A DNA stretch of 10,848 nt. It comes from Deltaproteobacteria bacterium (lineage in GTDB: Bacteria > Bdellovibrionota > UBA1018 > UBA923). The notes under the pieces were generated by a model, which was given only the letters and a program-made list of their open reading frames with translations, was not told the origin of the DNA and did no database searches. Shown here one piece after another: positions 6,300-10,848 of the stretch (position 1 is its first letter; the number at the start of each line of letters is the position of its first letter). The position numbers were made by a program, and so were the translations under genes. The DNA is taken from the NCBI GenBank assembly GCA_016194725.1, contig JACQAW010000305.1, positions 1 to 10,848 of the forward strand, given 5' to 3'.

Positions 6300-7544
6300 A
6301 TGGCACACCTTATTCAAGTCGGGATTGCTTGTTTTCTGGCAGCGACGAACGCGCTGGCGTTGGAGTCGCCCCAGGGAAAGATCTTGGACAAGCTCGACGA
6401 GGCCACGCTTGAGAACGCCAAGGCGCGGCTTCAGCAGCTCGACGGGGATCTGCCCCATCTGCGGAAAATGAGGCAGGCGATCTGGAGCCTGACGGACGTG
6501 TTGCCGAACGGGACCTCCGAGGCTACGGCAGCGCAGATCCTGAGCGTGCCCTGCCTCACTGACCGCTTGACCGTGTCGCTCCACGGCTTCTATGATGAAC
6601 TGCTCGACGAAGCGAAGCTCCTCAGCGAGAGAACGGCATCCGATACGATCGACAAGTTCAGGGCCGCGGCGCATCCCAAGTACCTGAAAGGGGCCTTCGA
6701 CGACGAACCGATCTATCTCGGCGCTCTCGATCGCATCAAGGAAGCGTGCGCCAAGCTCGTGAAGAACGACGCTACAGCTTACGAAGTCGAGCAGATCAAG
6801 ACGAGCTCGCAGATCCTGCGCGACCTGCTCGGCGAGCTCGATACCGCGATCGAGCACCAGGTTTGGCGGCAGAAAGATCTGCAGGCAGTCGTGGCGAAGT
6901 TGGCCGCAGGCCAGAAAGCGGACCCCGCGCCCGCGAAAACCCCGAGCGCTCCCGACTCGAGCGGCTGCTCGGCGCCGGCGCCCACCTGGCTGTCCGATGG
7001 CGCGCGGCCGGCGCTCGCCCTCTCGTCGGTGGCAGGCCCTTCGGTGCTGATCCGGAACAAGCTCGCCGTCTCGACCGACCCGGCACGCGCGACCTTCGTC
7101 GACGGCCAGCGAACGGGAGATACGTTTCCAATGGACGGAGACGAACGCAACGTCGACAGCGGCCCAAAAAGCTACTATGGCTACGGCTGCTTCTTCACTT
7201 TCCAAAAAGTACCGGCAGTGGTCGATCCGGGAACGCTTCTCAAGGTCGTCAAGATCGACCAATTCGACGTGAAGATGGTAGACAACGTCTTCGCCCACAA
7301 CGTGCACAAGATCGGCGTGGTGCTGACCTTCAATGATCCGGCGGTCTACAGTTTGGAATGCGGTTTTCGGCGCACGCACGACGATACGCTCAAAGACCGG
7401 ATGCGGTTCTGGCGCTTCCGAAAGCTTTGGGCGCTGATCCGTCCGAAGCCTGCGCGACCCATGAGGCGGCCCTCCGAAAATCGTTCAGAGGGTCTCCCGG
7501 TTTCAAGCTCGGCAATACGTGGAGCGCGCGAAGCACGCCGCTGA
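6300..7544 (+). CDS. Exported protein of unknown function, N-terminal part (frame probably shifts near 7400-7430)
   Basis: The ATG at 6300 follows an ideal SD, AAGGAG (6288-6293), with a 6-nt spacer. The N-terminus VGIACFLAATNALA is a signal peptide with a probable cut after ALA. The mature protein begins with a ~200-residue helical region (KLDEATLENAKARLQQLDG, LPHLRKMRQAIWSLTDVLP). A Pro/Ala/Ser linker with a Cys follows (PAPAKTPSAPDSSGCSAPAP), then a region richer in beta-type residues with GYGCFFTFQKV and DNVFAHNVHKIGVVLTF. I do not recognise it. After about residue 370 the frame turns into Arg/Pro-rich sequence (WRFRKLW, ARPMRRPSENR, IRGAREARR) and stops at 7542-7544, while normal-looking protein continues in the -1 frame. 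So the real product is probably ~594 residues, and the last 40-50 codons listed here are likely not genuine. The alternative is two genes joined by the TGATG overlap at 7542-7546. Confidence 0.65.
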   Translation: MAHLIQVGIACFLAATNALALESPQGKILDKLDEATLENAKARLQQLDGDLPHLRKMRQAIWSLTDVLPNGTSEATAAQILSVPCLTDRLTVSLHGFYDELLDEAKLLSERTASDTIDKFRAAAHPKYLKGAFDDEPIYLGALDRIKEACAKLVKNDATAYEVEQIKTSSQILRDLLGELDTAIEHQVWRQKDLQAVVAKLAAGQKADPAPAKTPSAPDSSGCSAPAPTWLSDGARPALALSSVAGPSVLIRNKLAVSTDPARATFVDGQRTGDTFPMDGDERNVDSGPKSYYGYGCFFTFQKVPAVVDPGTLLKVVKIDQFDVKMVDNVFAHNVHKIGVVLTFNDPAVYSLECGFRRTHDDTLKDRMRFWRFRKLWALIRPKPARPMRRPSENRSEGLPVSSSAIRGAREARR

Positions 7545-8083
7545 TGTGCGCGGCAAAGCAGATCGCCGCGGCAGCGAAGGTGATCGCCGACGACACAGCG
7601 GTGCGGATATATGGCGACATCTTGCTCGATCCCAAGAGCACGGCCGCGGAACGCCAGACCGCCGCAGCCGCTACTGACTGGCGACTCCATCAGCTGAGAG
7701 CCATCGTCGGCGACTCGGACATCGGACGCACGCTCGACTTGCTCGATACCGTCGCCACCCGGTACCTGGGGGCCCGCCTCAAAATCTGCGCGAACTCCAA
7801 CAACGTCGAACCGGGGCCCGGGAATGTGTGTTACACCACCGATTTGAAGACGCTGGCTGCACATACGCCCGAGCCGGACGACCTGCTCGAATACGAGCTG
7901 CACATGAAGAAACCCAAGACCGAGCAGGAGTTCGTCGACGAAAAGCTCGCGCACGACCCCGTCTGCGGCAAGGCGGGCATCGCCGACAGCTCGATCGCCG
8001 ACTCCAAGGCCACAAAGATCGTCTCGAACCCTGTGGGCAAGCCCACAGCAACCATATCATCGGGCATGACGCCGGTGAATTGA
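7544..8083 (+). CDS. Downstream part of the same locus in the -1 frame, unknown function
   Basis: The frame is open from before 7358 to a TGA at 8081-8083. It looks coding from about 7400 on (LPKALGADPSEACATHEAAL, then GFKLGNTWSARSTPLMCAAK). The coordinates given start at the ATG 7544, which overlaps the stop of the upstream frame as TGATG; this is the natural start if it is a separate, translationally coupled gene (179 residues). No SD stands at the right distance, and no signal peptide begins here, although the sequence keeps several cysteines (ARLKICANSNN, GNVCYTT, DPVCGKAG) as in an exported protein. That favours it being the C-terminal part of the secreted protein begun at 6300, separated by a one-base loss or a -1 shift. 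The tail is low-complexity (Ser/Ala/Thr/Gly). No family recognised. Confidence 0.55.
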   Translation: MCAAKQIAAAAKVIADDTAVRIYGDILLDPKSTAAERQTAAAATDWRLHQLRAIVGDSDIGRTLDLLDTVATRYLGARLKICANSNNVEPGPGNVCYTTDLKTLAAHTPEPDDLLEYELHMKKPKTEQEFVDEKLAHDPVCGKAGIADSSIADSKATKIVSNPVGKPTATISSGMTPVN

Positions 8084-8127
8084 CCGCGCTTTGCGAAAAA
8101 CGGGCGTTGCTGACTCTCCAGCAAGTT

Positions 8128-8152
8128 AAACAGACGGGTACTTCATCTGTTT
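8128..8152. other. Stem-loop between the unknown secreted gene and the C45 gene
   Basis: AAACAGA (8128-8134) pairs with TCTGTTT (8146-8152) around an 11-nt loop. It lies 45 nt past the upstream stop and about 65 nt before the promoter of the next gene. The + side has no T-run after the stem (GCCCACTC), so it may be a weak terminator or an RNA-end structure. Confidence 0.35.
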
Positions 8153-8216
8153 GCCCACTCCGTCAAGAGGCTGAGACAGCTTCGCATTCTTCGGAGTTGA
8201 AAACGAGCGCCCCGCC

Positions 8217-8244
8217 TTGACTCCTCGCGCCTTTAGGCTAGCTT
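8217..8244 (+). promoter_or_regulatory. Candidate housekeeping promoter of the C45 hydrolase gene
   Basis: TTGACT (8217-8222), a 16-nt spacer and TAGCTT (8239-8244) give a good -35 and a fair -10. Transcription would begin near 8250, just before the SD GAGGG at 8254-8258. This also argues against the in-frame ATG at 8247 as the start. Confidence 0.5.
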
Positions 8245-8264
8245 TTATGCCACGAGGGACCACC

Positions 8265-10034
8265 ATGACGAGACGGATTATGGGAATCATCAGCGCTTTT
8301 CTGCTTCTCACCAGTTCCGCGTTCGCGCGCGAAGGCACGCTGACCAACTACCACGGCGTGTGGGTCATGAACCTGTACGGCTCGCGCACCGAAATGGCGG
8401 CTCAGCACGGCAGGCTGATTCGCAACCGCATCAACGAAACCGCGCTGCCTTTTTTCTCGAATAAGATTCACAATGCCATCAAGCAAACTTACATCATCAA
8501 GGACTTTCCGGCCCTGGCCGCACCCACGTTAGCGGCCATCGATTTTTGGGTCACTCACCCGCTGCGCCGGGCGCTGCCTCATGAAGACCATGAGGTGCTG
8601 AAAGCTTTTGCCACCGCCGCGCATTACCCCGTGAACCTGGCTTACAACGCGGGCGTCGTACCCGACGTGGGCCAGTGGCTGACGACGACGATATTTCACA
8701 AGAACAACGTGCTCGACGGCGCCTTCGGCGGTGCAGGTGCCTTCGGGTGCTCCAGCTTCGTGCTGCCCAGCGCCTCGGGCCTGGTGCACGCGCGCAACCT
8801 GGATTACGAAAGCTACGGAATTTTCGACAAGTATCCGGCCATCATTTACTTTCATCCCGACAAGCCCGGCGCGCAGTCTTATACAAGCGTCACTTCACTG
8901 GGCATTCACACGGCCGGCATAACGGCTACCAACGCGTCAGGGCTGACCGTCGAGATTCATCAGACTTTCGTCTCGGCCGTTTCGCGCACGGGCACGCCCA
9001 TCATCGCCACCACCGAGCGCGTGATACGCGACGCGCACAACTTTGACGAGGCTTTGCACATTCTCAAGACGGCCAAGTATGCCGGCTCCTGGGCCGTGGT
9101 CGTTTCTTCGGCCCGCGAAAACCGCGCGGCCGTGGTTGAAGTTTCGGCCGATGGGGCCCAGGTTCGCGAAATGCCTGAAAGTAACGGCAAGTACCTGGTC
9201 ATGACCAACCACGTGTTCACCCCACTGATGAAAAAACGCGAATACGCGGTGAATTATTCGGGTTACCTGGAATCGCGCGAACGCTACGCGCTGCTGGACC
9301 ATGAAGCGCGCGAAATGTCGCGGACCGGACGCACCGACGTGCAATCGGCCATCGATCTGATCTCAAACGGGCCGGTTGCCAAGCTCAACAACATTCAAAG
9401 CGTGGTGTTTCTGCCGCGCCAGAACGCGATTTATGTGGCCGTGCCCTCGATAGCCGACACCGAGCCGGCGAATGGAAACTTCGTGGCCTTGCCCGCGGAT
9501 GGTGACTTCGAAACGTTCGACGCCCTTCCCGACCTGCCCCGCTCGCAGCCCCCTGCGCACAGCCGCATGCTGGCCCATGCGCTTCGGCGTCAGGCTTCGG
9601 CGGCGGCTACCGAAGAAGGCAAATTCGTGCAGGCAGCAGGGCTGCTGCTGCAGGCGGCCGAACTGGAACCTGCCAATCCCGAATACACGCTGCTGGCCGC
9701 GCTAAGCTACCTGCATGCGTCTCCGGGCTTGAAAGACGATACCGCCCGCCTGGCCATGAGTGCTCGGGCCGATGAGCTGCTCCTGCGCGCGCAGAACGCC
9801 AACCCGTCCAAATACCACGAAAGCGTCATCCGGCTTTTTCGCGGGCGTTATCTGGACAGTCTGGGCACGGCCGAGGCGCGCACCGAAGCGCTGCACCAGT
9901 ATTCGCTGGTCGACACCACGTACTCAAAACCGCTGCGCGATGCGGTTGCCGCCGACATCAAAGCGCCGTATGGAGCACGCGAGTTTCGCAAGATCACGAT
10001 CGATTACCTGCACGGCGATCTGTACCGTTTTTAA
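8265..10034 (+). CDS. Exported C45-type autoproteolytic acyltransferase/hydrolase with TPR-like tail
   Basis: 589 residues. The start ATG 8265 has GAGGG 6 nt upstream and gives a clean signal peptide (MTRRIMGIISAFLLLTSSAFA, cut before REG); ATG 8247 has no SD and would add charged residues ahead of it. The body matches the Ntn-hydrolase family of acyl-CoA:6-aminopenicillanate acyltransferase (peptidase C45): MNLYGSRTEMAAQHGRLI near the start, GAFGCSSFVLP with Gly161-Cys162 as the expected self-cleavage site and N-terminal nucleophile, ARNLDYE (R177, D180), GITATNASGLTVEIH, and MTNHVF (N315-H316). Such enzymes cleave or transfer acyl groups on amides; the substrate here cannot be read from sequence. 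From about 450 a helical TPR-like region follows (EGKFVQAAGLLLQAAELEP, then YHESVIRLFRGRYLDSLG), which is outside the usual C45 core. The product would act in the periplasm or outside the cell. It converges with the metallopeptidase gene, 30 nt apart. Confidence 0.88.
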   Translation: MTRRIMGIISAFLLLTSSAFAREGTLTNYHGVWVMNLYGSRTEMAAQHGRLIRNRINETALPFFSNKIHNAIKQTYIIKDFPALAAPTLAAIDFWVTHPLRRALPHEDHEVLKAFATAAHYPVNLAYNAGVVPDVGQWLTTTIFHKNNVLDGAFGGAGAFGCSSFVLPSASGLVHARNLDYESYGIFDKYPAIIYFHPDKPGAQSYTSVTSLGIHTAGITATNASGLTVEIHQTFVSAVSRTGTPIIATTERVIRDAHNFDEALHILKTAKYAGSWAVVVSSARENRAAVVEVSADGAQVREMPESNGKYLVMTNHVFTPLMKKREYAVNYSGYLESRERYALLDHEAREMSRTGRTDVQSAIDLISNGPVAKLNNIQSVVFLPRQNAIYVAVPSIADTEPANGNFVALPADGDFETFDALPDLPRSQPPAHSRMLAHALRRQASAAATEEGKFVQAAGLLLQAAELEPANPEYTLLAALSYLHASPGLKDDTARLAMSARADELLLRAQNANPSKYHESVIRLFRGRYLDSLGTAEARTEALHQYSLVDTTYSKPLRDAVAADIKAPYGAREFRKITIDYLHGDLYRF

Positions 10035-10064
10035 GGCGACACCGTTGAGACGCATTCTGCCTGT

Positions 10065-10757
10065 TCAGAGCGTCGCGGCCGTGCGCGAATGCGCAACCGT
10101 CTGCCTTGCCCGTTCGCACTGCCCCGGAGTCAGCAGTCGATCTTCCGGCCTGACAAAGTGGTTCATCAAATCCTGGCCTGAATTTTCTGCCGTAGTGTCG
10201 GCAATGCCATCGGCGTTCGGATCATCAGTGTGGTACAAGCCAAACCAGTGACCTGCCTCGTGAGCGTGCAGCATGGGACTGACGGCGACTCTGGATTCGC
10301 ACACGACTCCATCGGCCGCATCGCCCGGAAATGAGCTGTAGCAGTTGCTGCCCGAGGCTCCGAGCGTGCCCGAGCGGTTCCACGGGCCGGTGGCAATCAA
10401 GGTGAGATAGCGGCTGTTCTCGGTGGCTTCGCGCAAGTTGTCGAGCTCGGAATAGTTGGCCGGGCTGTACCGGGCATTGTATTCGCGCGGATCGACCTGC
10501 TTGTATTCCTCGAGCTGAAAGGTGAGATTGCATTGCGACCAAACCGTGTTCATTTCCTTAACCATGGTCGACACGTCCGCTTCAGCAGCCACGGCTTGGC
10601 TGTTGGCGGGGTTACGAAATGCCAGGTAGCGCACTCCGATAACCAGAGGTTTCGCCTCCTTTGCGGCATCTTCGCCCACCTTCGCCGCGCACCCTCCAAA
10701 AAGCACCGTTCCCAAGATCAGCACCGAGCCTACAAGACCTACTGTTGATTTTTGCAT
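10065..10757 (-). CDS. Lipoprotein metzincin metallopeptidase, pappalysin-like (M43)
   Basis: 230 residues from the ATG at 10757. The N-terminus MQKSTVGLVGSVLILGTVLF ends in the lipobox FGGC with Cys23, so the product is an acylated lipoprotein. The zinc site HEAGHWFGLYH (166-176) is the full HExxHxxGxxH of metzincins, followed by a DPNADGIADTT segment and the Met-turn DLMNHF with Met198. GLYHTDD, ADGIADTT and the final LTPGQCERARQ resemble the pappalysin (M43) family. Other cysteines (76, 139, 153, 214) could form disulfides. It is short, with little beyond the catalytic domain and no visible propeptide, so it may be made active. The frame stays open upstream to the window edge, and no SD stands before 10757. 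I chose this ATG because only it gives a proper lipoprotein signal; a TTG at 10820 would add 21 basic residues. Confidence 0.85.
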   Translation of the reverse strand: MQKSTVGLVGSVLILGTVLFGGCAAKVGEDAAKEAKPLVIGVRYLAFRNPANSQAVAAEADVSTMVKEMNTVWSQCNLTFQLEEYKQVDPREYNARYSPANYSELDNLREATENSRYLTLIATGPWNRSGTLGASGSNCYSSFPGDAADGVVCESRVAVSPMLHAHEAGHWFGLYHTDDPNADGIADTTAENSGQDLMNHFVRPEDRLLTPGQCERARQTVAHSRTAATL

Positions 10758-10848
10758 CCGAGGAGCAGTAGCACAGTAATGCTTTTTGCCGATTGCCCGA
10801 CTGACGATTTTCTTCTCCAACGCCGGCGGCTCCGGCAGCCGAGTGAAC

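Noticed and set aside
6249..7379. Long antisense open frame (376 codons) on the minus strand over the secreted protein gene
   Set aside because: It is opposite a gene with an ideal SD and signal peptide, its translation is Arg- and Gly-rich without a recognisable domain, and long antisense frames are expected in GC-rich coding DNA.
10012..10032. Intrinsic terminator at the end of the C45 gene
   Set aside because: ACGG/CCGT with a 9-nt loop before five T is only a 4-bp stem overlapping the final codons; too weak to call.

Overview
The window is moderately GC-rich bacterial chromosome with densely packed genes. The flagellin is of the short type with conserved D0/D1 ends, and several proteins are exported: a secreted Ntn-hydrolase, a lipoprotein metzincin and two secreted proteins of unknown function. 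This is most consistent with a member of the Bdellovibrionota (Bdellovibrio/Oligoflexia-like), or another motile, hydrolase-rich Gram-negative of the old delta-proteobacteria. That placement rests on protein style alone and is an inference. No rRNA, tRNA, CRISPR array, transposase or phage gene was seen.

Left part (1-2400). A truncated + strand gene of unknown function runs in from the left edge and converges on a minus-strand flagellin (547-1380). The flagellin has a strong Shine-Dalgarno (SD) sequence, a leader hairpin and a candidate sigma-28 promoter (1532-1558). Directly upstream of that promoter is a clear intrinsic terminator (1562-1584) that closes a minus-strand TruC-type pseudouridine synthase. 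The truC frame is intact from its KPSG motif to its stop but has no ATG, GTG or TTG where the protein should begin. At that place lies a degenerate hexamer array folded into a near-perfect 26-bp inverted repeat (2306-2398), the most unusual DNA structure in the window.

Middle part (2400-6125). Three + strand genes follow: a small exported, very charged helical protein; a YheS-type ABC-F ATPase whose SD lies in a small hairpin; and, 4 nt after it, cinA (MoaB-like domain plus NMN deamidase domain). The ABC-F gene and cinA form a tight operon.

Right part (6300-10848). A gene for an exported protein of unknown family starts with an excellent SD at 6300. Its reading frame appears to shift by -1 around 7400-7430, so the locus is either frameshifted or two genes coupled by a TGATG overlap (7542-7546). 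Next, with its own promoter, is an exported C45-type autoproteolytic acyltransferase/hydrolase with a TPR-like C-terminal tail. It converges on a minus-strand lipoprotein with the HExxHxxGxxH signature and Met-turn of pappalysin-like (M43) metallopeptidases. The right-hand genes together encode cell-envelope or secreted functions; no single known pathway unites the window.
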